DNA from: Clostridia bacterium
GTDB taxonomy: Bacteria; Bacillota; Clostridia; Oscillospirales; CAG-272
Direction of reading: 5' to 3'
NCBI GenBank assembly: GCA_017468385.1
Contig: JAFUIQ010000034.1
Location: forward strand, 1-34,508
Length of the DNA: 34,508 nt
The notes beneath the pieces are model-generated. The model worked only from the letters and a program-made list of their open reading frames with translations, was not told where the DNA came from and ran no database searches. Every line of letters starts with the position of its first letter. Position 1 is the stretch's first letter. This document shows positions 1 through 6,397 of this stretch, in pieces. The position numbers and the translations under genes are program-made.

Positions 1-3
1 TAC

Positions 4-95
4 GGAAAGGTGGCTGAGCTGGTCTAAGGCGCACGACTGGAAATCGTGTGTCGGCTAATACCCGACCGAGGGTTCGAATCCCTCCCTTTCCGCCA
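4..95 (+). tRNA. tRNA-Ser (anticodon GGA)
   Basis: This is a class II tRNA with a long variable arm. The acceptor strands GGAAAGG (4-10) and CCTTTCC (85-91) pair perfectly. The anticodon loop CTGGAAA carries GGA, which reads UCC/UCU serine codons. The T-arm contains GGTTCGAATCC, and the discriminator G is followed by an encoded CCA (93-95). A hairpin terminator follows directly. The last 21 bases of the gene are duplicated downstream (see repeat features). Confidence 0.97.
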
Positions 96-97
96 AA

Positions 98-136
98 CAA
101 AAGAGGTATCCCATCAGGGATGCCTCTTTTGGTTTT
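98..136 (+). terminator. Rho-independent terminator after tRNA-Ser
   Basis: AAAAGAGGTATCCC, the loop ATCA and GGGATGCCTCTTTT form a long stem with one G-T pair, followed by GGTTTTT. It starts three bases after the tRNA CCA. Confidence 0.85.
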
Positions 137-249
137 TGATGGACAGCGAGGATTCGAAGGCCGCGTGTTAGAAAACCATCCAGTGGATGGTTTTCCCGCG
201 GCACCGCTCTGCCCGCAGGCAGGCGAATCCCTCCCTTTCCGCCAAACAT

Positions 250-282
250 AAACGGTGTCCCTTTTGGGATGCCGTTTTTGTT
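250..282 (+). terminator. Second terminator hairpin in the tRNA-tail repeat
   Basis: AAACGGTGTCCC, the loop TTTT and GGGATGCCGTTT form a stem followed by a T-rich run. It occupies the same place in repeat unit 2 as the tRNA terminator does in unit 1, with paired changes in the lower stem (GAGG/CCTC versus ACGG/CCGT). This suggests the hairpin was kept under selection after duplication. Confidence 0.7.
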
Positions 283-423
283 TTTTGTGTGGATCGAGAG
301 AATTCGAACCGAGTTGCGGAACGCAACCTCGCACCGAGCGCGCAGGTCGCGCGAGACCGAATCCCTCCCTTTCTATATACCCCCTCCCTTTCCGCCCAAA
401 GATCCCCCCTGTCGTCTGCGTTA

Positions 424-452
424 TTGACAAATACCGGCGCCTGTGATACACT
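424..452 (+). promoter_or_regulatory. Sigma-A promoter for the 478-1350 gene
   Basis: A perfect -35 TTGACA (424-429), a 17-bp spacer and -10 TACACT (447-452) stand just upstream of the ribosome site TTGGAGG of the next gene. Confidence 0.75.
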
Positions 453-477
453 GATAAAAAACTTTGGAGGACTGACT

Positions 478-1350
478 ATGCGTAATCTGACTATCAAGCG
501 CACCAAAACCTTTGTTGGCTGCCTGATGAAAATGAAATTCTATATCGAGGATCCCACATCCACGGAGATCACCATCGGCGGTGTCCCCTGCCGCAAGCTG
601 GGCGAATTGAAAAGCGGCAAGGAAATGACCGTGACCATCGGCGACGAAGCCGCAAAGGTCTTTGCCATCGTGGATTCTCTGAGCAAGGAATACTGCAACG
701 AGTTCTATCCCCTCCCCGCGGGATCGGAGGATGTTGTCCTGACCGGCAAGAATCATTTCAATCCCGGCAACGGAAACGCGTTCCGATTCGACAACAACGA
801 CAGCGAAGAAGTGCTGGCCAACCGCAAGCAGGGCACCCGCCGCGGCACGCCCATTCTTCTCTCCGCTCTGGTCATCGGCGTCGCCATTGGACTTTTCTTT
901 ACCAGCGGCCTTTTGCACGATTCGCCGAAGGATTCGTCCAAATCCTTTGCGGCGGAGGGCATTCAGATCACTTTGAACGAGGATTTCGAGCAGGCAGAGG
1001 TGGACGGCTTCTCCCTCATGTGCGAATCCCATTATATGGCGGTCATCGTCCTGCGGGAAGCGTTTGAGGATTACGAGGGGCTGGAGGAATGGTCTTTGGC
1101 AGATTACAGCCAGGTTCTGATGGAGAACAACGACTACGTGGATCATCCCCTCTCTTACCACAACGGAATCCCCTATTTCGAATACGACTACCACAATCCC
1201 GAAACGAAAGAGAATTTCCATTATACCATCTTCATGTATAAATCCGACGATGCGTTCTGGGCCGTGCAGTTTGCTACCCACAAATCCGCCGCCGACAGAT
1301 ACGCGGAGAAAATCAAAGGATTTGCCGAAAGCGTACAGTTTGCTAAATAA
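478..1350 (+). CDS. Single-pass membrane protein of unknown function
   Basis: This encodes a 290-residue protein of unrecognised family. The ATG at 478 is chosen because TTGGAGGACTG sits directly before it and a consensus promoter lies just upstream; the longer open frame runs back through the tRNA-tail repeats. Residues 1-120 are cytoplasm-like and include a compact beta-rich domain (about 15-110). One membrane segment lies at about 125-145, and the rest (about 150-290) is acidic and aromatic and presumably extracellular. The N-terminal part resembles small ligand-binding beta domains seen next to membrane anchors in Clostridia, but I cannot name it. The gene is monocistronic, with its own promoter and terminator. 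Confidence 0.8.
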   Translation: MRNLTIKRTKTFVGCLMKMKFYIEDPTSTEITIGGVPCRKLGELKSGKEMTVTIGDEAAKVFAIVDSLSKEYCNEFYPLPAGSEDVVLTGKNHFNPGNGNAFRFDNNDSEEVLANRKQGTRRGTPILLSALVIGVAIGLFFTSGLLHDSPKDSSKSFAAEGIQITLNEDFEQAEVDGFSLMCESHYMAVIVLREAFEDYEGLEEWSLADYSQVLMENNDYVDHPLSYHNGIPYFEYDYHNPETKENFHYTIFMYKSDDAFWAVQFATHKSAADRYAEKIKGFAESVQFAK

Positions 1351-1356
1351 AAATAT

Positions 1357-1397
1357 CCCCGGGCATCCTGCAGGATGCCCGGGGTTTTGTTTGTTTT
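1357..1397 (+). terminator. Strong terminator, probably bidirectional
   Basis: A 14-bp perfect stem (1357-1370 with 1371-1384, GC-rich and palindromic) is followed by TTTTGTTTGTTTTT. The A-rich left flank gives a weaker T-tract on the minus strand, so it may also end the convergent operon that stops at 1442. Confidence 0.9.
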
Positions 1398-1441
1398 TGA
1401 GTATATTGCCTAACCTAAATCCATCGTTTATTCGTGTGCTT

Positions 1442-2659
1442 TTACATCTGCTTATCCAAATCTCCTCTCCTCACACTGTTAAGAAAGGCCGAACCTGCAT
1501 ACATAGAGAAGTTGCCTACCTGGTCTCCATTATCCAGTAACAGCAATTTTCCCTGGGTTTGAAGCCACACTTTGAAAGGTACAGGATTAATAATCAGTAT
1601 TTGTTTGTTTTTCGATTCATATCCAAAATTGAACCACGATTCGTAGCGCATTATTTCACTTTTCAGGAACCGTAAAGGATAGACAAGGCATCCCTGACCA
1701 TTTGCAAATAAAATCATTTTGACAAATCTACGCACACCGCCTATTAGTTTGCACGAATATATCGATCCATTTATCCCGATAGAAAAGCTTTCTCCTTGAC
1801 TAAACAACCAAACGGAAAGATAGGGGCGGGATATAGTGCTCAGTGTATATCCTTTTTCAGCACAAATTTTTTGTAATTCAGTAATAAAAGTGCGACGTTT
1901 AAAATATGCACGTATGGCAATGTATAGTATCCAGGCCGCTACCCCAGCAATCAACACACTCAAAACCGCTGGTTGGTCAACAATATTTATTATCTCTTCA
2001 AATAACGGCATCAAAATAAAAACTACAAATGGAATCACAGTTGGCAAAAAACATCCCAGTGAGCAGAACACAATTCCAATAACTGTTATCTGTTCGTTAA
2101 ACTCTTTTTCCGTGTAGTCCATTCTTTTTTGGCCAACTTTATACCGAGTTGTCTTCCATTTATTCATGCAGGACAGACGGGCAACTAAATTAATCAACGA
2201 CATAATGGGAAACAGAATCACAAACAAAACTGCCTTGTCTGTCAAATTTGGTGTGCCAGTGGTAAATTGATTGACAATAGGCATGCAAAACCATTTTAGA
2301 GGCAACACCCAATAGAGAAGCGAAAACACAGCTTCTTCTATCCAAAAACGAATGTTACATAAAAAGAATCTACAACGCTCTCCCAATGTATGCAGTTCCA
2401 TCGATTTCTCATAGAATAGATTTCTCTGCATCTCATCGAATAGCACAACTGTTTTTACAAGGCAATAAAACAAAGGCAAAAACAACGCCACCCCCACCAC
2501 TGTGGGTGGGTTAAAGCCGAGCAATTCATCTTGAAAAGGATCTTCCGTCATTTTATAACTTGCAAAATACGAAATCTGAATCAGCAATAATGTAAGCAAA
2601 AATACTGTGCTAAATCGATCGACTCTTTTCCAAATTGCCGTAATTCTGCTTTTCTCCAT
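1442..2659 (-). CDS. Polytopic membrane protein, unrecognised, third gene of the PadR operon
   Basis: This encodes a 405-residue protein with about six hydrophobic segments: near residues 17-34, 55-72, 110-128, 142-160, 195-220 and 235-252. A soluble C-terminal part (about 255-405) probably faces the cytoplasm. I recognise no enzyme motif. The ATG at 2659 has AAAGGGTG at ribosome-site distance, and the gene begins 11 bases after the DUF2812 gene stops, so the two are surely co-transcribed. Base composition is clearly A/T-richer than the chromosomal genes on either side, which suggests acquisition as part of the PadR island. By analogy with other PadR-controlled membrane proteins it may take part in envelope stress or export. 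That is inference only. Confidence 0.75.
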   Translation of the reverse strand: MEKSRITAIWKRVDRFSTVFLLTLLLIQISYFASYKMTEDPFQDELLGFNPPTVVGVALFLPLFYCLVKTVVLFDEMQRNLFYEKSMELHTLGERCRFFLCNIRFWIEEAVFSLLYWVLPLKWFCMPIVNQFTTGTPNLTDKAVLFVILFPIMSLINLVARLSCMNKWKTTRYKVGQKRMDYTEKEFNEQITVIGIVFCSLGCFLPTVIPFVVFILMPLFEEIINIVDQPAVLSVLIAGVAAWILYIAIRAYFKRRTFITELQKICAEKGYTLSTISRPYLSVWLFSQGESFSIGINGSIYSCKLIGGVRRFVKMILFANGQGCLVYPLRFLKSEIMRYESWFNFGYESKNKQILIINPVPFKVWLQTQGKLLLLDNGDQVGNFSMYAGSAFLNSVRRGDLDKQM

Positions 2660-2670
2660 GATTTCACCCT

Positions 2671-3291
2671 TTATTCATACAACTGCATATCGGAATGTAG
2701 CTGCTTGCTCTTTTTCATTGCTTTTGTATACTGAAGCCACATGTTGATTCCGCACGCCAGGATAAAAAGGCCAATGGCACCAAAAAAGAGTATACCATTA
2801 ATTTTAGTCAGAATTTCTTGCGCGTGCTCTTCGCAAAAAGCTTCCAAATTTGTGAGAATCTTAACAATCGGCGGAATGGTAATAATTCCGGGAACAGCAA
2901 ACACCGCCCCCAGCACCGTACAAATGCATGCATACATACTATAACGTTTTGCTACATTTTTGTAGTGGGTTTGCCAACCTGTATTATCGCTGATAAACCC
3001 TCCGCTCATCTTCTCTGTCCTTGCCGTCAAATACAAAAAATTTTCCAAACCATCCCCTGAATGCGGTATACATTCATAGCCACACAGCACGGCAGCAGCG
3101 ATCATGTCGCCTGTGCTCCTTGCATCAACCGCACATATTTCGGTAAAGTATTCACCGGGCTCACAAGAAACGAATTTGTAAAAACTCCCAAATCGGATCA
3201 TTTCCAGTTTCCAGCCTTTTTGGTTCATACTATTTATAAATTTTTGTTCCTTTTCAAAAGAAGAAAAAACTTTTAATACTGTTTTCCTCAT
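2671..3291 (-). CDS. DUF2812-like membrane protein
   Basis: This encodes 206 residues. The first part (about 5-60) matches the DUF2812 pattern: a short helix with FEKEQKF and NSMNQKGW, followed by aromatic beta strands. The C-terminal part has two membrane segments (about 118-142 and 166-186). DUF2812 proteins are commonly found right beside PadR regulators in Bacillota, and here the gene starts two bases after the padR stop codon. GGAGGGTC precedes the ATG. The biochemical role of the family is unknown. A/T-rich composition is shared with both neighbours in the operon. Confidence 0.8.
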   Translation of the reverse strand: MRKTVLKVFSSFEKEQKFINSMNQKGWKLEMIRFGSFYKFVSCEPGEYFTEICAVDARSTGDMIAAAVLCGYECIPHSGDGLENFLYLTARTEKMSGGFISDNTGWQTHYKNVAKRYSMYACICTVLGAVFAVPGIITIPPIVKILTNLEAFCEEHAQEILTKINGILFFGAIGLFILACGINMWLQYTKAMKKSKQLHSDMQLYE

Positions 3292-3293
3292 AA

Positions 3294-3614
3294 TTAACGA
3301 CCCTCCTTGTAATACTTTTGTGCATTACTCAACATTTCTTCCAAACGGTGGATCTCTTTTTCCACAGCGGCCTTCCCAGTTTCCGTAATCACATACTCTC
3401 TGCGAGCAGGATCATTGCTTTCACATTCCGCAATGAGTCCTTTTCCGTTCAGCGCACTAAGCGCTCCATACAGTGTCCCCGCCCCCATACAGATCCGTCC
3501 ATTGGTGATTGTTTTGATGTTTTGCATGATTGCATAACCGTGAGACGGTGTCTGTAGAGATAAAAGAATATAGAATGCCGCTTCGGTCAGTGCTGACGTA
3601 TTGGTGATGCCCAT
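3294..3614 (-). CDS. PadR-family transcriptional regulator
   Basis: This encodes a 106-residue winged-helix repressor. The pattern TEAAFYILLSL, HGYAIMQNI, GAGTLYGALSAL and RREYVITETGK is the standard PadR N-terminal DNA-binding domain, followed by the short C-terminal dimerisation helix (about 85-106). I chose the ATG at 3614, preceded by GGGGGTAG, over an open frame that extends to 3755, because that longer frame would run through the promoter and the operator repeats. PadR repressors of this size usually repress their own operon and are relieved by small hydrophobic or antimicrobial compounds. It leads the DUF2812/membrane-protein operon and is divergent from the bile salt hydrolase gene. 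Confidence 0.9.
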   Translation of the reverse strand: MGITNTSALTEAAFYILLSLQTPSHGYAIMQNIKTITNGRICMGAGTLYGALSALNGKGLIAECESNDPARREYVITETGKAAVEKEIHRLEEMLSNAQKYYKEGR

Positions 3615-3625
3615 TTCTACCCCCA

Positions 3626-3672
3626 TATCGTTCGTCGATATATCGTTCACCGATATATCGGTTGGTGATATA
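3626..3672 (-). promoter_or_regulatory. PadR operator array: tandem ATATCG palindromes
   Basis: Two perfect copies of the palindrome CGATATATCG lie at 3636-3645 and 3651-3660, 15 bp apart. Partial copies flank them (ATATCGTTC at 3626-3634 and TGATATA at 3666-3672). The array lies between the padR promoter -10 and the padR start codon, the classic place for an autoregulatory roadblock. PadR regulators bind AT-rich palindromes of this kind, but the assignment to this protein is inferred from position. Confidence 0.75.
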
Positions 3673-3701
3673 ACTATACCACACGGTGTGTTATTTGTCA
3701 A
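3673..3701 (-). promoter_or_regulatory. padR operon promoter
   Basis: On the minus strand, -35 TTGACA (3701-3696), a 17-bp spacer and -10 TATAGT (3678-3673). The spacer contains ACACACCGTGTG, a further short palindrome. Transcription would start just before the CGATATATCG array. Confidence 0.85.
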
Positions 3702-3786
3702 TAGGGTATATTTAATTTTTCCGTCACACATAAATTCCCTCCGTTTTTTCCACAATATATATCAAATCTCACCACCGGAGGCTGTT

Positions 3787-4767
3787 ATGTGCACGGCAGT
3801 ATCGTACAAAACCAAAAACTTCTATTTTGGGCGGACGCTGGATTACGAGTCCACCTTTCCCACCCACATCACGGTGACGCCCCGCCGATTCCCCTTGAGA
3901 TTCCGTCACGGGGGCACGATGCGCGTCCATCACGCTCTGATCGGCATGGCCTATGTGGTGGGGGATTACCCTCTCTACTACGACGGGATGAACGAAAAGG
4001 GGCTGTGCATGGCGGGGCTGAATTTCGTGGGCAACGCGGTGTACCGCTCCCCCGCCTCCGAGGGAGACAACATCTGCCAGTTTGAATTCATCCCGTGGAT
4101 TCTGGGACAATGCGCCACGGTGGCGGAGGCGAGGGGGCTTCTTTCCCGGATCCGCTTGACGGACACGCCCTTCCGCGAGGATTTGCCCGTATCGGATTTG
4201 CACTGGATGATCGCGGATCGGCAGGAATCCATCACGGTGGAATCGGTGGCGGACGGGGTGCGGATCTATGACAATCCCGTGGGGGTGCTGACCAACAATC
4301 CGCCCTTTCCGGAGCAGATTTTCCGCTTGAACGACTTTATGCATCTGTCCCCCGGCGCGCCGGACAACCGATTCTCGGATAAGTTGGATCTGCGGCCGTA
4401 CAGCCGGGGAATGGGGGCCATGGGTTTGCCGGGGGATCTGTCCTCCCCTTCCCGCTTTGTGCGGGCGGCTTTCGTAAAAATGAACTCCGTTTCAGGCGAC
4501 GCGGAAGCGGAGAGTGTGGGGCAATTCTTTCATATATTGGGATCGGTGGAGCAACCTTCGGGATGCTGTATCGTGGGCGAGGGAGAATACGAGCGGACGA
4601 TCTACACCTCCTGCTGCAGTGCCGATCGGGGGATCTACTACTACACCACCTATGAGAATCCCGCCGTCACGGCGGTGGACATGACGCGGGAGGATCTGGA
4701 GGGAGTGCATCTTGTGCGGTATCCTATGCTGGGGGAGATGAGGATTTTTCGGCAGAATGGGGAATGA
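3787..4767 (+). CDS. bsh: Bile salt hydrolase / choloylglycine hydrolase (Ntn-hydrolase)
   Basis: This encodes 326 residues, the normal length for conjugated bile acid hydrolases, which split glycine or taurine from bile salts in the gut. The start MCTA exposes the nucleophile Cys2 after Met removal. The other family active-site residues are in place: Arg16 and Asp19 (FGRTLDYE), Asn79 (AGLNF), Asn170 (LTNNP) and Arg223 (SRFVR). DGMNEKGL, LHWMI and GLPGD also match the family. Penicillin V acylases share this fold, so the substrate is not proven, but the pattern is very close to what I recall of the Clostridium perfringens enzyme. GGAGG precedes the ATG. No signal peptide is seen, as expected for a cytosolic enzyme. 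It is divergent from padR. Confidence 0.93.
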   Translation: MCTAVSYKTKNFYFGRTLDYESTFPTHITVTPRRFPLRFRHGGTMRVHHALIGMAYVVGDYPLYYDGMNEKGLCMAGLNFVGNAVYRSPASEGDNICQFEFIPWILGQCATVAEARGLLSRIRLTDTPFREDLPVSDLHWMIADRQESITVESVADGVRIYDNPVGVLTNNPPFPEQIFRLNDFMHLSPGAPDNRFSDKLDLRPYSRGMGAMGLPGDLSSPSRFVRAAFVKMNSVSGDAEAESVGQFFHILGSVEQPSGCCIVGEGEYERTIYTSCCSADRGIYYYTTYENPAVTAVDMTREDLEGVHLVRYPMLGEMRIFRQNGE

Positions 4768-4796
4768 AAAAAGCAGGCGAAAAGCCTGCTTTTATA
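4767..4796. terminator. Bidirectional terminator between bsh and the acetyltransferase
   Basis: AAAGCAGGC, the loop GAAAA and GCCTGCTTT form a stem with A-rich and T-rich flanks on opposite sides. It serves both convergent genes. Confidence 0.85.
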
Positions 4797-5268
4797 GTAT
4801 CATTTCCATCTGCAATTCGGTGCCGAAGGGGAGTTGTTTTTCTTTTTCGTTGAATGCAAAGCCGAATTTTTGATAAAACCGGATGGCGCGATCGTTCCCC
4901 TGCAAGACCCACAAGACGATCTTATGCGAACCTGCCAGGCGAGTGACGGCCTCCTTCAAAAGAGCATATCCCAGTTTCATCCCTTGGTATTCTCTAAGCA
5001 AGTAGATGGCTACTATTTCATCCGCCCCATCTGTATCCTTGCTTTTCCCCACGCACGCAAATCCAACGGATTTCCCGTGCACCTTCAAAAGAAGTGTATT
5101 TTGCGGCCACTTGTGGGCCATTTTTACGCATTTTTCAAGGGTAATATTTTCCAGATACGCCTGCGGCATGAGTCCGGCGTATGTCTCGTGCCAGGATTTC
5201 CAATGCACATATCCTTTTTCGTCCATTTCCACCTCGGCGGTCATGGGACAGATTTCGTATTCAGTCAT
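4792..5268 (-). CDS. GNAT-family N-acetyltransferase
   Basis: This encodes 158 residues. It has the GNAT fold: an N-terminal WHETYAG region, a central beta strand, the acetyl-CoA site around residues 86-105 (VAIYLLREYQGMKLGYALL, a variant of the Q/R-x-x-G-x-G/A loop) and the late motif NDRAIRFYQKFGF (about 124-136). This subfamily acetylates small molecules or protein N-termini, and the substrate cannot be read from sequence. AAAGGAG precedes the ATG. The 3' end overlaps the shared terminator with bsh. Confidence 0.88.
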   Translation of the reverse strand: MTEYEICPMTAEVEMDEKGYVHWKSWHETYAGLMPQAYLENITLEKCVKMAHKWPQNTLLLKVHGKSVGFACVGKSKDTDGADEIVAIYLLREYQGMKLGYALLKEAVTRLAGSHKIVLWVLQGNDRAIRFYQKFGFAFNEKEKQLPFGTELQMEMIL

Positions 5269-5324
5269 AGAGATGAATCTCCTTTATTGTTAATTTATGT
5301 TGGCGCGTCCATCCTCGGTATGAT

Positions 5325-5846
5325 TCATTCATCGGCATACAATTCGTCATAATACCACCGCATGGGATTTTCGGCAATGTATTTCAAATGTTCCTCGTAA
5401 TCTTCTTTGCCGCGAATTATGTGGTCATAAAAACCTCGTTGCCATAGATTGATTTTTCCAAACCTGGTGTGAATTTCTTTGGATGCATTCATTTTGATAT
5501 ATCCAATCGCCTTCGAAATAACAGACCGACCTCGTAGGGGCGATTCACGAATCGCCCGCAATTCCTCACTATCTGTAATTATAACAAGAAGGTGAACATG
5601 ATTGGGCATAATAATATATCTGTCTATCGTTACCTCGCAACGCTCAGAATCATTCTTTATGATCTCATCAACAATTTTCCCGTATTCTGTTAATACGGTT
5701 TCGGGCGATTCGTGAATCGCCCCTACAATCTGGGATAACATACATTTTCTATTATGCGTACAGATTGTTATGAAATATGCTCCAGTAGAACTATAGTCAA
5801 AATTCTTCAATCGCATAGCTTTTCTCTTCGGCAAATTTTTGTCCAT
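5325..5846 (-). CDS. REP-associated tyrosine transposase (RAYT), copy 1
   Basis: This encodes 173 residues of the IS200/TnpA-REP family, single-strand DNA endonucleases tied to short palindromic repeats. The N-terminus KRLKNFDYSSTGAYF-like segment, the HUH motif in MPNHVHLL (about residues 84-91), LWQRGFYDHII and the KEDYEEHLKYIAENP block with the probable catalytic tyrosine are all present. The gene carries two exact inverted copies of a 25-base REP-like palindrome inside its own reading frame, encoding VGAIHESP and RAIRESPL. Composition is A/T-richer than its neighbours. It is a close relative of the RAYT at 10242-10754. No flanking target duplications or IS ends were seen. Confidence 0.9.
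   Translation of the reverse strand: MDKNLPKRKAMRLKNFDYSSTGAYFITICTHNRKCMLSQIVGAIHESPETVLTEYGKIVDEIIKNDSERCEVTIDRYIIMPNHVHLLVIITDSEELRAIRESPLRGRSVISKAIGYIKMNASKEIHTRFGKINLWQRGFYDHIIRGKEDYEEHLKYIAENPMRWYYDELYADE
5534..5558 (+). repeat. REP-like palindrome B inside RAYT copy 1
   Basis: The palindrome begins GTAGGGGCG, then ATTC and GAATCGCCCG, and folds into a stem of about 8-9 bp with a tiny loop. Its exact reverse complement (25/25) is at 5702-5726 in the same gene. It stays in frame and encodes RAIRESPL on the minus strand. Confidence 0.85.
5702..5726 (-). repeat. REP-like palindrome A inside RAYT copy 1
   Basis: This is an exact inverted copy of 5534-5558. It encodes VGAIHESP near the N-terminus of the transposase. 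The two copies could pair with each other over 25 bp in single-stranded DNA or mRNA. Confidence 0.85.
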
Positions 5847-5863
5847 ATCGGTTTTCTCCTATT

Positions 5864-6208
5864 TCACACCACCTGCTGCAGCCAACTGAGAAGATTATCC
5901 CACAGCCACATACCGGCCGGGGTAAGGAGGAGAGTCAGGGCAACTTCCAAGGCGATCTTCCACCGGAGGTAGGTATCGTGGTTGAGAAGGTGGCGGGCGT
6001 TGAGCGTAAGAAGGATCACCCATGCGGCAAACGCAAGGATTCCCGCAATCACGCAGAAGGGCAAAAAACGGGGATAGGATCCCGCACTGCCGAAGGGGGA
6101 CAGGGTGATGGCCGCCACGTTGAGAAAGCAGACTGCCCCGAGGGAGATCGCGGCGGCGTGGCCGAGGGGATACAAAATGAGGGGAACACCATTCGCAATT
6201 TTCTTCAC
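5864..6208 (-). CDS. Small membrane protein of unknown function
   Basis: This encodes 114 residues from a GTG at 6208, chosen because AAGGAGGTGAG stands seven bases before it. There are three to four hydrophobic stretches (about residues 8-40, 52-73 and 85-112), so nearly the whole protein is in the membrane. No family is recognised. It has its own promoter, divergent from nrdD, and no co-directional partner except the RAYT downstream. Confidence 0.65.
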   Translation of the reverse strand: MKKIANGVPLILYPLGHAAAISLGAVCFLNVAAITLSPFGSAGSYPRFLPFCVIAGILAFAAWVILLTLNARHLLNHDTYLRWKIALEVALTLLLTPAGMWLWDNLLSWLQQVV

Positions 6209-6239
6209 ACACTCACCTCCTTGGCAGTATTCCACAATC

Positions 6240-6269
6240 AGTGTAGCACATCTTCGTGCACTATGTCAA
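6240..6269 (-). promoter_or_regulatory. Promoter of the 5864-6208 gene
   Basis: On the minus strand, -35 TTGACA (6269-6264), an 18-bp spacer and -10 TACACT (6245-6240), about 30 bases before the ribosome site. Confidence 0.75.
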
Positions 6270-6305
6270 TACGGTAAAAAATCTGTCGAAAAGAGAAAAA
6301 ACCGA

Positions 6306-6334
6306 TTGACAACCACCACATTATATGGTATCAT
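6306..6334 (+). promoter_or_regulatory. nrdDG promoter
   Basis: -35 TTGACA (6306-6311), a 17-bp spacer and -10 TATCAT (6329-6334). The AT-rich segment between this and the start (about 6350-6378) could hold an NrdR site, but I could not match the two-box consensus with confidence. Confidence 0.75.
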
Positions 6335-6397
6335 CATAAGGCACGGACTACAATTTATTGAATATATAGTATATTACGGAAAGGATAACCAATCGGT

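Larger units (their letters stand above)
75..400 (+). repeat. Decaying tandem copies of the tRNA-Ser 3' end
   Basis: The 24 bases at 75-98 (T-arm, acceptor, CCA and AAAC) recur identically at 224-247. The second copy is followed by a diverged version of the same terminator hairpin (about 248-281) and a related ATTCGAA segment. A third, shorter copy lies at 358-373 and a fourth at 381-396. The unit is about 149 bp in the first interval. None of the downstream copies contains a 5' half or an anticodon arm, so they are not tRNA genes. Repeated integration and excision at the tRNA 3' end, or local tandem duplication, could have produced them. Apart from these copies and the promoter at 424-452, I see no gene in 96-477. 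Confidence 0.8.

Noticed and set aside
187-477. Long N-terminal extension of the 478-1350 gene reading through the tRNA-tail repeats
   Set aside because: The extension is translation of repeat and terminator DNA and crosses a consensus promoter; the ribosome site fits the ATG at 478.
3615-3755. Longer PadR start at 3755
   Set aside because: It would place the operator array and the promoter inside the coding region. The internal ATG at 3614 has a ribosome site and the normal PadR N-terminus.
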